Positions 24,400-32,761 of a stretch of 50,671 nt of DNA are shown here, in pieces; the stretch's first letter is position 1, and each line of letters starts with the position of its first letter. The notes below the pieces were generated by a model that did not search any database, was not told where the DNA came from, and was given only the letters and a program-made list of their open reading frames with translations. The stretch comes from JBHHYS01 sp046757645 (GTDB lineage: Bacteria; Acidobacteriota; Terriglobia; Acidiferrales; 2-02-FULL-67-57), in assembly GCA_046757645.1 (NCBI GenBank), contig JBHHYS010000003.1, positions 1 to 50,671 of the forward strand. Reading direction: 5' to 3'. The translations under genes were made by a program, and so were the position numbers.

Positions 24400-25959
24400 G
24401 TGAGGGAAAAGTTGAGAAGCCTGGTGGAGAAGGTTGAGGAGGCGATTCGGCGCGGGGAATTACTGGCGCCGGGGAATCGGGTGGCGGTGGCCTGCTCGGG
24501 CGGGGCTGACTCGGTGGCCCTGGTGCGGCTGCTGGTGGAGTTGAAGGACCGATTGGGCCTGCGCCTGCTGGTCGTCCACTTGAATCACCAGCTCCGCGGG
24601 GCCGAGGCCGACGCCGACGAAGCCTTCGTGCGCCGCCTGGCGGAGCGGTTGGAGCTGGAGTTCTTGGTCAAGCGCGAGGACGTGGCGGCGCGCGCCCTAA
24701 AGCAAAAGAGCAACATGGAGGAAGCCGGGCGGCAGGCACGGCAGGAGTTCTTCGCGTCGCTGATTCGGAATGGCAAGGCCGATGTTGTAGCCCTCGGCCA
24801 TACGATGGACGACCAGGCGGAGACGGTCTTGGGGCGCATTCTGCGCGGGGCCGGGACGAAGGGGTTGGCCGGCATCTACCCTGTGGTGGAGGAGGCTGGC
24901 AGCCCCACCGGCGGAAGCCAGTGGGCTGAACGAGAGAAACCAGAGAAGAGCGGCCCCGCACAGCGGGGCTCTTCCGGACTGAGAGGTGCTTCCCAACTGA
25001 GGCTGGTGCGACCGTTGCTGGGGGTGCGGCGCGCCGCACTGCGTGACTACCTGGCCGAGCACGAACAAGTCTGGCGGGAAGACACGAGCAATCTCGACCG
25101 GAAGCGGCTGCGGAACCAGATTCGCCTGGAGCTCCTCTCCCAACTGAATCCCGCCGCCATCGAACACCTGGCCCGGCTGGCCGAGCACGCCCGCCAGGAA
25201 GAAAGTTTCTGGGCGGCTTACACCGAGGAGCGCTTCCGCGCCCTGGTCCCGAAGCTTCGGGACGATGAAGTGGAGTTGGCGGTGGCGGCGTTGCTCGAGC
25301 CCGCGCCCTGGCGGCGGCCGCTCCCGCGCCGCACGGCGGAGGAGGCGCAGCGGGCGGTGGCGCGGCGGCTGCTGCGGCGGACGCTGGCCGCGGTGCGAGG
25401 CGACCTCCGCCGCATTACCCAGACGCACGTGGAAAGCGTGTTGCGGCTCGCCGCGCAGGGCCAGAGCGGCCAGCGGGTGGAGCTGCCCGGAGTGGATGTG
25501 GAGCGCCGCTTCCAGCAACTGGTGTTTCGTCCCGCCTCAGCGAGGGCGCGAAGCCGCCCGGCCGCCGCGCCCGACTATCAAGTGCAGGTGGAGGCGCCGG
25601 GCTGCGTACGTCTGCCCGGGGGGCGTGCGCTCAGCTTCAAATTAGTTGGGGTGGAGGAGCTGGAGCCGGGCTATAATAAGAGCAGAGAGGTTGCGGACGC
25701 GGCGCGCGTGCCTTTCCCGCTGCGGGTGCGCAACTGGCAACCGGGCGACAGCTATCAACCCGCCGGGTACCCGGGGCCGAAGAAACTGAAGCTGCTCTTC
25801 CAGCAGGAGCGAATTCCGGTCGGGGAGCGAGCCGGGATGCCGGTGGTGCTCTGCGGGGAAGAGATTGTTTGGGTGCCGCGCTTCGGTGTGGCGGCTTCGG
25901 TTGGACTCTCGAGCCGCAGCCGCAAGGCACTGCTGATCGAGGAGAGAGCGGAAGGATGA
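24400..25959 (+). CDS. tilS: tRNA(Ile)-lysidine synthase TilS
   Basis: ATP-dependent N-type enzyme that puts lysidine on C34 of tRNA-Ile(CAT). The P-loop SGGADS is at residues 33-38, followed by LLVVHLNHQLRG and the second motif GHTMDDQAETVLGRILRGAG. The C-terminal TilS substrate-binding domain (FPLRVRNWQPGDSYQPAGY ... KLKLLFQQERIPV) is present. The start is GTG at 24400 with GGGAG about 10 bp upstream; the long open frame further upstream is repeat sequence. Residues about 166-199 (SPTGGSQWAEREKPEKSG and on) look like an inserted linker made by a palindromic repeat. It overlaps hpt by ATGA. Length 519 aa is above the usual 430-470. Confidence 0.93.
   Translation: MREKLRSLVEKVEEAIRRGELLAPGNRVAVACSGGADSVALVRLLVELKDRLGLRLLVVHLNHQLRGAEADADEAFVRRLAERLELEFLVKREDVAARALKQKSNMEEAGRQARQEFFASLIRNGKADVVALGHTMDDQAETVLGRILRGAGTKGLAGIYPVVEEAGSPTGGSQWAEREKPEKSGPAQRGSSGLRGASQLRLVRPLLGVRRAALRDYLAEHEQVWREDTSNLDRKRLRNQIRLELLSQLNPAAIEHLARLAEHARQEESFWAAYTEERFRALVPKLRDDEVELAVAALLEPAPWRRPLPRRTAEEAQRAVARRLLRRTLAAVRGDLRRITQTHVESVLRLAAQGQSGQRVELPGVDVERRFQQLVFRPASARARSRPAAAPDYQVQVEAPGCVRLPGGRALSFKLVGVEELEPGYNKSREVADAARVPFPLRVRNWQPGDSYQPAGYPGPKKLKLLFQQERIPVGERAGMPVVLCGEEIVWVPRFGVAASVGLSSRSRKALLIEERAEG
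24946..24973. repeat. palindromic repeat inserted in frame in tilS
   Basis: Arms AAGAGCGGCCCCGC and GCGGGGCTCTT around ACA, followed by CTTCCGGACT, a core also seen in the repeats at 47521-47531 and 48027-48037. It encodes the non-conserved linker between the tilS catalytic half and the LVRPLLGVRRAALRDYL block. Confidence 0.65.
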
Positions 25960-26540
25960 AGGGGCTCAGGGTGCTCCACAAACCGGAGGCCATTGCCCGG
26001 CGGGTGACGGCACTGGGGCGGCAGATCAGCCGGGATTTTCGCGGCCAGACCCTGGACGTGGTGGGCCTGCTTGACAGTGGCTTCCTGTTTATGGCCGACT
26101 TGGTGCGGGCGATTCAGCTGCCGGTGCGCACCCACTTCATCCGCGCCGAGATTCAGGACATCATCGACCCCGACACCGGCAAGGAGCGCCAAGAAATCTT
26201 TTACAGCCCGGAGATCGAGGCCGAGGGGAAAAACATTTTGCTGGTGAAGGGCCTGTTGGGCTCGGGCATCCCCACCGACTTTCTGCTGCGGCGCATCGCC
26301 CTCCACCGACCCCGGGTGATCAAGACGGCGGTGTTGATCGACAAACCCGAAGAACGAAAAATTTCCGTGGAGCCTGATTACTGGGCTTTTCGGGTGGCAT
26401 CTAATAATATAGTGATGGGCTACGGGCTGTCCCAGGCTGGGCTGCAGGGGAACCTGCCCTACCTGGGCCTGTGGGCCCGCGGGAGGAGCGGCGGGCCGGC
26501 CCGGAAGCGTCAACGCCAGACGAAGCGCCGGAAGAAGTGA
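25956..26540 (+). CDS. hpt: hypoxanthine phosphoribosyltransferase-like protein with degenerate PRPP loop
   Basis: 194-aa type I phosphoribosyltransferase fold, translationally coupled to tilS (ATGA), as is usual for hpt. The backbone of HPRT can be followed: GLLDSGFLFMADLVRAIQLPV in place of VLKGGFxFxADLxRAI, and PDYWAFRV...IVMGYGLSQ in place of PDYVGFEVPDxFVVGYGLDY. The PRPP-binding signature, normally VEDIIDTGxT, reads ILLVKGLLGSGIP at about residues 94-106. The two acidic residues are thus missing, as is the later GYGLD Asp. It is probably inactive as a transferase or has been repurposed. A Lys/Arg-rich tail ends the protein. Confidence 0.8.
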   Translation: MKGLRVLHKPEAIARRVTALGRQISRDFRGQTLDVVGLLDSGFLFMADLVRAIQLPVRTHFIRAEIQDIIDPDTGKERQEIFYSPEIEAEGKNILLVKGLLGSGIPTDFLLRRIALHRPRVIKTAVLIDKPEERKISVEPDYWAFRVASNNIVMGYGLSQAGLQGNLPYLGLWARGRSGGPARKRQRQTKRRKK

Positions 26541-26578
26541 AGGAATAAGGGTCCCGTACGGGGGCCAGGAGACCAAGG

Positions 26579-28501
26579 GTGAACTCAACCGTACGCAATG
26601 TGCTTTTTTGGGTAGTGCTGCTGGTGGCCATCGTCTTTCTGTGGAAGATGCTCAACACGGGAATGGGCCCCCGGGAACAGCAGCCCACCTTCAGCGAATT
26701 CATGGACAAGGTCGAGGCGGGCCAGGTGGCGAAGGTGGAGCTGCGCAGCAATCGGGTGGAGGGGGTGTACCAGGACGGGGAGAAGTTCGAGACCCACATC
26801 CCTCCCGACTATCCCGACCTCTACAAGATCCTGCGGGAACAGGGGGTAGAGATCAAGGTGGAGGACACCTCCCGGTCGTCCTGGTTTGGCTGGGGGCTGC
26901 TGAATCTGCTCCCCGTGCTGCTGCTGGTGGGCTTCTGGATTTTTATCATGCGGCAGATGCAGGCCGGGGGCAACAAAGCGCTCAGCTTCGGCAAGAGCCG
27001 CGCCCGCCTGATCAGCTCTCAGCAGAAGAAGGTTACTTTCAAGGACGTGGCCGGGGTGGAGGAAGCCAAAGAAGAGCTGCACGAGATCATCGACTTTTTG
27101 AAAGACCCGCAGCGCTTCCAGCGGCTGGGGGGCCGCATCCCCAAGGGGGTGCTGTTGGTGGGTCCCCCGGGCACGGGCAAGACCTTGCTGGCGCGGGCGG
27201 TGGCCGGCGAGGCCAACGTGCCCTTCTTCTCCATTTCCGGCTCCGACTTCGTGGAGATGTTCGTGGGGGTGGGGGCCAGCCGGGTGCGCGACCTCTTCGA
27301 GCAGGGCAAGAAGAACGCCCCCTGCATCATCTTCATCGACGAGTTGGACGCCGTGGGGCGCCACCGCGGCGCCGGCCTGGGCGGCGGCCACGATGAACGC
27401 GAACAGACCTTGAACGCCATGCTGGTGGAGATGGACGGGTTTGACGCGAACGAAGGCGTGATTCTCATGGCGGCCACCAACCGCCCCGATGTGCTCGACC
27501 CGGCCTTGTTGCGCCCGGGGCGCTTCGACCGGCGCATCGTGGTGCCCCGACCCGACGTGCGGGGGCGGGAGGAGATCCTGAAAGTGCACGTGCGCAAGGT
27601 GCCGGTGGCGGCCGACGTCGATCTCTCGGTGCTGGCCCGGGGCACCCCGGGCTTTTCCGGGGCCGACCTAGCCAACATGATCAACGAAGCCGCGCTGCTG
27701 GCGGCGCGCCGGAATCAGAAATCCGTGCTGATGGACGACTTCGAGCAGGCCAAGGACAAGGTGCTGATGGGGGCGGAGCGCCGCTCGATGATCATCTCCG
27801 ATGAAGAGAAACGCAACACCGCCTATCACGAGGCGGGGCACGCACTGGTGGCGGCGATGATGCCGCACACCGACCCGCTGCACAAAGTCACCATCATCCC
27901 CCGGGGGATGGCCCTGGGGGTCACCCTGCAGTTGCCGGTGGATGACAAGCACACCTACACCCGGGATTTTCTCCGGGACCAACTGACGGTGATGATGGGC
28001 GGGCGGGTAGCTGAAGAGCTGTTCCTGGGGCACGTCACCACGGGCGCCGGCAACGATTTCGAGCAGGCCACTGAGGTGGCCCGCAAGATGGTGTGCGAGT
28101 GGGGAATGTCGGACCTGGGGCCGCTGACCTTCGGCAAAAAGGAAGAGGCCATCTTTCTGGGCCGGGAGATTGCCCAGCACCGCGACTACTCCGAGGACAC
28201 CGCCATCCGCATCGACCAGGAAGTGAAGAAGCTGGTGATGAACGCCTACCAGCGCGCGCGTGAAACCCTGGAGGAGAACCGGGACATCCTGGAGCGGATC
28301 GCCACCGCCTTGCTGGAGCGCGAGGTGCTGGACGCCCACGAAGTCAAGCTGCTGATCGAAGACAAGCCGCTGCCCGAAAAGAAGCCGCCCCAGCCGCCCG
28401 TCGAGGAGGCCGCGCCCGCCGAGCCGGCACCTGCCCCGAAGCGTGCGCCCCAACCCGCCCCCGCCTTCACCAAAAAGGGCGAAAAACCCGCCCCAGCGTA
28501 G
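26579..28501 (+). CDS. ftsH: ATP-dependent zinc metalloprotease FtsH
   Basis: Membrane-bound AAA+ protease that degrades misfolded and regulatory proteins. Two N-terminal membrane helices (about residues 7-23 and 104-125) flank a periplasmic domain. Walker A GPPGTGKT is at 195-202, Walker B CIIFIDELD around 249-257, and the arginine fingers lie in LLRPGRFDRR. The zinc site HEAGH is at 417-421, with the third ligand in the ATEVARKMV helix region. A Pro/Ala-rich tail after residue 600 is typical of this phylum. The start is GTG at 26579 with GGAG 9 bp upstream, 38 bp after hpt. The order tilS-hpt-ftsH is conserved in many bacteria. Confidence 0.97.
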   Translation: MNSTVRNVLFWVVLLVAIVFLWKMLNTGMGPREQQPTFSEFMDKVEAGQVAKVELRSNRVEGVYQDGEKFETHIPPDYPDLYKILREQGVEIKVEDTSRSSWFGWGLLNLLPVLLLVGFWIFIMRQMQAGGNKALSFGKSRARLISSQQKKVTFKDVAGVEEAKEELHEIIDFLKDPQRFQRLGGRIPKGVLLVGPPGTGKTLLARAVAGEANVPFFSISGSDFVEMFVGVGASRVRDLFEQGKKNAPCIIFIDELDAVGRHRGAGLGGGHDEREQTLNAMLVEMDGFDANEGVILMAATNRPDVLDPALLRPGRFDRRIVVPRPDVRGREEILKVHVRKVPVAADVDLSVLARGTPGFSGADLANMINEAALLAARRNQKSVLMDDFEQAKDKVLMGAERRSMIISDEEKRNTAYHEAGHALVAAMMPHTDPLHKVTIIPRGMALGVTLQLPVDDKHTYTRDFLRDQLTVMMGGRVAEELFLGHVTTGAGNDFEQATEVARKMVCEWGMSDLGPLTFGKKEEAIFLGREIAQHRDYSEDTAIRIDQEVKKLVMNAYQRARETLEENRDILERIATALLEREVLDAHEVKLLIEDKPLPEKKPPQPPVEEAAPAEPAPAPKRAPQPAPAFTKKGEKPAPA

Positions 28502-28514
28502 GCAAAAAGCAAAC

Positions 28515-29423
28515 GTGGCAATCGCAGAACTTCAGCTCGCGCCCGTAATCACTCCTCGGACGCTGGACGAACTGGCGCGTATTTTGCGTGAAGGCCAGCG
28601 CGAGGATTCAGCGGCTTCGCTATTGGAGTTGAAACAAGTTGTAAACAGCGTGATTGAAAATTGTTTTAGACCAATAAGCCAGGTTAGGAACAAGACAAAA
28701 TTCTGGCCTTCATTTCACAAATACTCCCGCGACTTTGAGCCTTATCGCCTCTACATAAATCTCAAACTAATCGAACTGCTGGGTAGCGAGAACCTCTTCG
28801 AATCCTACAGGACAATCTTTCAAGAAGTGAGCGAGTCACTATTGAAAGGTGCGGAAGCCAAAGCAATCTCTGCGGAGAGATTAAAACGGGTCTTGGACAA
28901 TTACATCGAGAGTTTCGCGAGTCTATTGGATTCGCTAATGAACGTTGGCGAGTTTGGTGAGGCTGCCCGGATCGAGCAAATTAATCTTGCAGATTGGCTT
29001 CGCAGCGCGACACAGCTTGATTTCAGCCTGACCGCTGTTTTCCTGATTCTCGAGGAGGAGATCCCTTTGCCACCGAAGCGTGTTTGTGATTTATTGATTG
29101 TTGCTTCGGAAAGATTTTTGTCTGAGTTCAAAAACTACAGTGTGATGCTAGCTACAATTCTTGCTTCGAGTTCGGTGGGGAAGGAGAAGGCTCAAAAACC
29201 CGTCAGATTCCGAGGCCGTGCTCTGGAACTTGATTGGCTGAAGCGGCATGCCGCTTCAATGCTGGACTTTGCCGGTAAGTGGATTGTGGTACAAGGAGAC
29301 CAACTTCTCGCTAGCGACAGCAGCTACGAGAAGGCACGCGCAATCGCCCAGGAGAAAGGAGTTCAACGTCCATTCATAATCTATGTCCCTCTTACAACTG
29401 AAGAAGCGTTTATGGGCATATGA
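28515..29423 (+). CDS. helical protein with C-terminal DUF5678-like domain
   Basis: 302 aa from the GTG at 28515; the open frame extends back into ftsH but only as overlap. The first 250 residues are helical and unlike anything I recognise. The last 50 residues (FAGKWIVVQGDQLLASDSSY onward, ending with IIYVPLTTEEAFMG) match the small DUF5678 domain, whose members read GKWVAxDGDxLLASG. The gene has clearly lower GC and different codon use from ftsH, so it is probably horizontally acquired. It overlaps the next gene by 4 bp (ATGA), so the two are cotranslated and probably act together. Confidence 0.7.
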   Translation: MAIAELQLAPVITPRTLDELARILREGQREDSAASLLELKQVVNSVIENCFRPISQVRNKTKFWPSFHKYSRDFEPYRLYINLKLIELLGSENLFESYRTIFQEVSESLLKGAEAKAISAERLKRVLDNYIESFASLLDSLMNVGEFGEAARIEQINLADWLRSATQLDFSLTAVFLILEEEIPLPPKRVCDLLIVASERFLSEFKNYSVMLATILASSSVGKEKAQKPVRFRGRALELDWLKRHAASMLDFAGKWIVVQGDQLLASDSSYEKARAIAQEKGVQRPFIIYVPLTTEEAFMGI

Positions 29424-29839
29424 GTCCTGGGTTCAACCTCTCTTTTGATCACGAATTCCAATACCGAGATGTTCCAGGTCTGGAGGGTGTATATCCGGCA
29501 ATAACCGTAGGATTAATTGGTCCTGCTGGAGCTGAAGATTTGCTGGCAATCATTGACACAGGTGCTCGCTATTGTCTCTTCGATGGAAGAAGGGCCCGGT
29601 CGATCGGTCTTGACCTCATGTCAGGCAGACAAATTTCCCTCTCGGGGCTAGCAGGATCTTTGCCGGCTAGATTGCACGAAGTAACCCTGGAAATCTTCGA
29701 CTCTCAGTTTCCATGTGAAGTAGCATTCAGCGAACTGCCGATCAGACGCGAACTGCTAGGAAGACATGCACTGTTTCGGCTCACACGGTTTGGGTTTCGT
29801 GAAGGGATATCACTTGGCTATTTTCACCCGCAGCCGTAA
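29420..29839 (+). CDS. retropepsin-like aspartic protease
   Basis: 139 aa with one pepsin-type active-site motif: LLAIIDTGARYCLFD, where DTGA provides the catalytic Asp, and a second hydrophobic-hydrophobic-Gly element LLGRHALFRLT. The single domain would have to dimerise, as retropepsins do. Upstream is VYPAITVGLIGPAG, the typical strand before the DTG. It is coupled by ATGA to the DUF5678-like gene, and both are low-GC insertions after ftsH. To my knowledge DUF5678 genes are often found beside such proteases in other phyla, but I cannot check this here. Substrate unknown. Confidence 0.72.
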   Translation: MSPGFNLSFDHEFQYRDVPGLEGVYPAITVGLIGPAGAEDLLAIIDTGARYCLFDGRRARSIGLDLMSGRQISLSGLAGSLPARLHEVTLEIFDSQFPCEVAFSELPIRRELLGRHALFRLTRFGFREGISLGYFHPQP

Positions 29840-29864
29840 GATGTGGAAGAGCTGAGGAGCTTGA

Positions 29865-30167
29865 ATGGCCAAGAAAGGCAGTGCAGCGTTTGAGGTCGGC
29901 TGTCCGCACTGCGGGGCCAAGCTGAGGGTGGACCGGGAGCTGGGGGCGGTGATTGACCACGAGCCCCCTCCAAAGTCCGACTACGACTTCGACCAGCAAC
30001 TCAAGGAGTTGAGCGAGGCGGAGCGCAAGCGCGAGGAAGTGTTCCGCCAGCAGATGGCCGCCGAGAAGGACCGCGCCAAGCTGCTGGAGCGCAAGTTCGA
30101 AGAGTCGCTGAAGAAACGCAAAGGCGAGCCCATCACCAAACCCATCCGCGACATCGACCTGGACTAA
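29865..30167 (+). CDS. small zinc-ribbon-like coiled-coil protein
   Basis: 100 aa. An N-terminal CPHCG motif (residues 13-17) has no second CxxC, so any zinc site would need dimerisation. It is followed by an acidic linker and a charged helix rich in Glu, Lys and Arg (residues 45-90) that is probably a coiled coil. GC content has returned to the housekeeping level. A GAGGAG-like signal lies about 10 bp upstream of the ATG. It may be the original neighbour of ftsH, but I do not recognise the family. Confidence 0.65.
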   Translation: MAKKGSAAFEVGCPHCGAKLRVDRELGAVIDHEPPPKSDYDFDQQLKELSEAERKREEVFRQQMAAEKDRAKLLERKFEESLKKRKGEPITKPIRDIDLD

Positions 30168-30179
30168 TCGCCGCGCTGG

Positions 30180-30383
30180 GTGCTTCGACGGCCGCGGGCG
30201 CGGCTCGGGCACGCCTATGCGTTGGCGGGCCAGAGAGACAAGGCGCGGAAGGTACTCAACGAGATGAAGAAGCTCCCGAAGCCACGGTATGTTTCTGTCG
30301 GGGGAATCGCCCCAGAGTGGTCCCGCCGGGGCGCCGACCCGCGCTTCCAAGACCGGCGGGGCCGCGGGGGCCGGCTAGAATAG
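30180..30383 (+). pseudogene. TPR-domain remnant
   Basis: The stretch LGHAYALAGQRDKARKVLNE followed by MKKLPKPRYVS is a clear tetratricopeptide repeat of the type that ends Ser/Thr kinase-TPR or adenylate cyclase-TPR proteins of Acidobacteriota. It runs on to DPRFQD, another typical element of the same C-termini, after an evident internal deletion. There is no start region and the frame is short, so this is the 3' debris of a larger gene. Confidence 0.6.
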
Positions 30384-30475
30384 CTTCCTCGCATATGTGG
30401 AAGTGTGGGTGTGGCAATCGCTGGTCTGGGTGCGATGGGGGTACGAATCGGTGATCGAAAAGGAGGCTGGCGGCG

Positions 30476-31642
30476 ATGAGCTCAACGGGACAAATCGGTC
30501 GCTTCGGGGCCCTGGCGGTGCTGGGGGTGGGCGCGGCGGAACTGCTCATCATGATCAGCCCGTTCGCGGGCTTCTTCTATGCCAGCCTGCGCTTTGACCC
30601 TTTCCTCGGGCTGCTTTCGCAGAGCGCGGCAACCGCTTGGCTGGACGGTTTCTTCCTCAACCACTCCGTGGTGACCGCTTCGGCGCTGCTGGAGTGGCAG
30701 CGCCGGATCGGGGTTTATCTTTTTGGCCTGGGACTGGGAGGCTTTCTGCTCTCCGCCCTTCAGGTCTACGGAAACAAGCTCCGGAAGCGAGGCGTCGCCC
30801 AGGGTCTGCTCTATCGCTTCGTCCGGCACCCACAGTACCTCTGCCTGGGGATTGCCGGTTGGGGGCTGTTGACGATGTGGCCGCGCTTCCTGCTGCTCGG
30901 CGCCTGGGTGACGATGCTGTTCCTCTACGCCGGGCTGGCGCGCTTCGAGGAGCGCCGCATGGAGGAACGCTTCGGCGACGCCTACCGAAGATTCGCCCAG
31001 AGGCGGGGGGCTTTCCTGCCGCGCAGCCCGGTTCGGCGGCTGTTTGAGGCCAGCTTCGGGCGGCTGCGGCCGCGCCCGCTGGGTTGGGGGGTCGCCTACG
31101 CCTTCTGCCTGACTGCGGCTTTCTCGCTGGGGTTTGCCCTGCGCGCCACTACCCGGGCGAGCACGGCGATTCTCTTCCAGCCCGCGGAGCAGACGGTGGT
31201 CGTCAGCGCCTGGCCGCAGCCCGCGGGGTGGGTGGCGAAGGTCTACCAAGCAGCCCTTGCGGACGACCAGGTTCAGCAGCGACTGCGGGCGGCGCGAGGA
31301 GATAAGCCCATCGTGGCCACCATCCTCCCGCCCAAATACGGGATGAGAGGGATGTTCTACAAGCCGACCCCCGCCCAGCGGGCAAACAGGAAGAAACACA
31401 CCCGGGGCCCGCTGCTGGGGGTGGATCCCGACACCACGAACGAGCCGGTTGAGGTGGTGTTTTCGCGGGCGCAAAAACCCTACAAGGAAAAGCTGGCTTT
31501 GGCGGAAGCGCTCGACCCCAGCGTGCGCTTGACGCCCTTGGTGGTCGTCGAGGTTCTTCCCGCGAGCAGTGCGATCACCGGCGTACGTGTTCCCCTCCCG
31601 CAGAACGTCTTTGGGCCAAACGTGGTGATGCCGCTTCTGTGA
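30476..31642 (+). CDS. membrane methyltransferase of the isoprenylcysteine carboxyl methyltransferase/PEMT type
   Basis: 388 aa with about five to six membrane helices. The SAM-binding signature is RFVRHPQYLCLGIAGWGL followed by an EERRMEERFGDAYRRFAQR block, the RHPxY...EExxL/M...FGxxYxxY pattern of ICMT/phospholipid methyltransferases. A further C-terminal domain (about residues 215-388) begins with a membrane helix and continues as a soluble part with no family known to me. AAAGGAGG lies 12 bp before the ATG. Likely a membrane lipid or small-molecule methylase. Its substrate is unknown. Confidence 0.75.
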   Translation: MSSTGQIGRFGALAVLGVGAAELLIMISPFAGFFYASLRFDPFLGLLSQSAATAWLDGFFLNHSVVTASALLEWQRRIGVYLFGLGLGGFLLSALQVYGNKLRKRGVAQGLLYRFVRHPQYLCLGIAGWGLLTMWPRFLLLGAWVTMLFLYAGLARFEERRMEERFGDAYRRFAQRRGAFLPRSPVRRLFEASFGRLRPRPLGWGVAYAFCLTAAFSLGFALRATTRASTAILFQPAEQTVVVSAWPQPAGWVAKVYQAALADDQVQQRLRAARGDKPIVATILPPKYGMRGMFYKPTPAQRANRKKHTRGPLLGVDPDTTNEPVEVVFSRAQKPYKEKLALAEALDPSVRLTPLVVVEVLPASSAITGVRVPLPQNVFGPNVVMPLL

Positions 31643-31657
31643 GGCCGAGCGGTCGCC

Positions 31658-32548
31658 TTAGCTCTTCTCCGGCTTCCGCGCCAGGATGTAGAGCGTATCG
31701 GCGAGGGTGTGCGCTTCGGGGCGGCGGTTGAGCCAGATGTCCAGATAGCGCCAGGGCGCGGTCACCCACCCCCCCAGAGCCACCACCGCACGGTTGAACC
31801 AGCGCTGGAGGGGATTGCGGGCGTGCACGGGGAAAATCAGCTTCCAATAGGCGGTGAGGAAAGTCAGCAGCGCGGTGGTGGGCCCCGCGTGCACCCCCAG
31901 GCTGATACATTCGAAGTCACGGAACAGCCGCGCCAAGCCTTCCCGGGTGAAGCGCTGGTAGTCGGCGGGATAGCCGTGCCAGGGATGGCAGAAGGGCACG
32001 GAGGCATCCACGCTGCCGCCGGGCTTGAGCACCCGCGCGATCTCGGCCACCACGGCCGCCGGGTCTTCTACATGCTCGAGCAGGGCATGGCAGGCCACGG
32101 TGTCGCAACTGCTGTCGAGGAACGGCAGCCGGGCGGCATTCGCCGCCAGGTCGACGCCGTCGAACGGGGCCAGGTCGAGGTTCACATAGGCGCGCATGCT
32201 TCTCCCGCCTCCCCCCAGCCACAGCATGAGACCCTGGGGGCTCTTGGGCGGCTTCGGTTTGGCGGGATTCAAATAGACGGGCAGGGGGGGCACCAGGGCG
32301 CGGCGGAGTCGAGCCCGCCAGCCCCGCTGGCGGCGCCGGGCGTAATCGGTGGCCATGCCGCGGGCTTCGGCGAGCGCGGCAGCGAAGCGGCGGCGGTCTT
32401 CCGCGGTCAGCAGAATGGGCACACCGGCCGCCGTGACCTCGTAGCGCGCTCCGCAGGGCTGGCAGCGCAACTCCTGCTCACTCCAGATGAGCGCCCCGCG
32501 GCAGGCGGGACAACAGAGCTGCCGGCGCCAGTCAATCACGCTGCACAT
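31658..32548 (-). CDS. SAM-dependent methyltransferase with N-terminal zinc ribbon
   Basis: 296 aa from the ATG at 32548. An N-terminal Trm112-like zinc ribbon has CPAC at residues 13-16 and CQPC at 29-32. It is followed by a linker and a class I methyltransferase domain: VNLDLAPFDGVDLAANAARL, then LPFLDSSCDTVACHALLEHV and VLKPGGSVDASVPF. The classical GxGxG loop is shortened to LWLGGGGRSM. A hydrophobic helix lies near 230-250. It could act in cell-surface glycan or quinone methylation, but the acceptor is unknown. It is convergent with the ICMT-like gene. Starts further upstream (to 32677) are in-frame but lack support. Confidence 0.78.
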   Translation of the reverse strand: MCSVIDWRRQLCCPACRGALIWSEQELRCQPCGARYEVTAAGVPILLTAEDRRRFAAALAEARGMATDYARRRQRGWRARLRRALVPPLPVYLNPAKPKPPKSPQGLMLWLGGGGRSMRAYVNLDLAPFDGVDLAANAARLPFLDSSCDTVACHALLEHVEDPAAVVAEIARVLKPGGSVDASVPFCHPWHGYPADYQRFTREGLARLFRDFECISLGVHAGPTTALLTFLTAYWKLIFPVHARNPLQRWFNRAVVALGGWVTAPWRYLDIWLNRRPEAHTLADTLYILARKPEKS

Positions 32549-32761
32549 TGCCCTGATGCGGCGCCGGGCAGGAGTAGGAGTCGCTGATCCGCACCACCTG
32601 TACCACGCGGGCACATCCTGAACACGCCGGATGTGCGTGCTGGCCGGGATCGAGACTGCCGGTGAGCATCCGCGCACCCGCTAACGGTGTGGACTGGACA
32701 TAAACTTGAGAGCTTCGGTGGCTCGGCCCCACCGGCCTGAATCACACGCCCCACGGGACAA

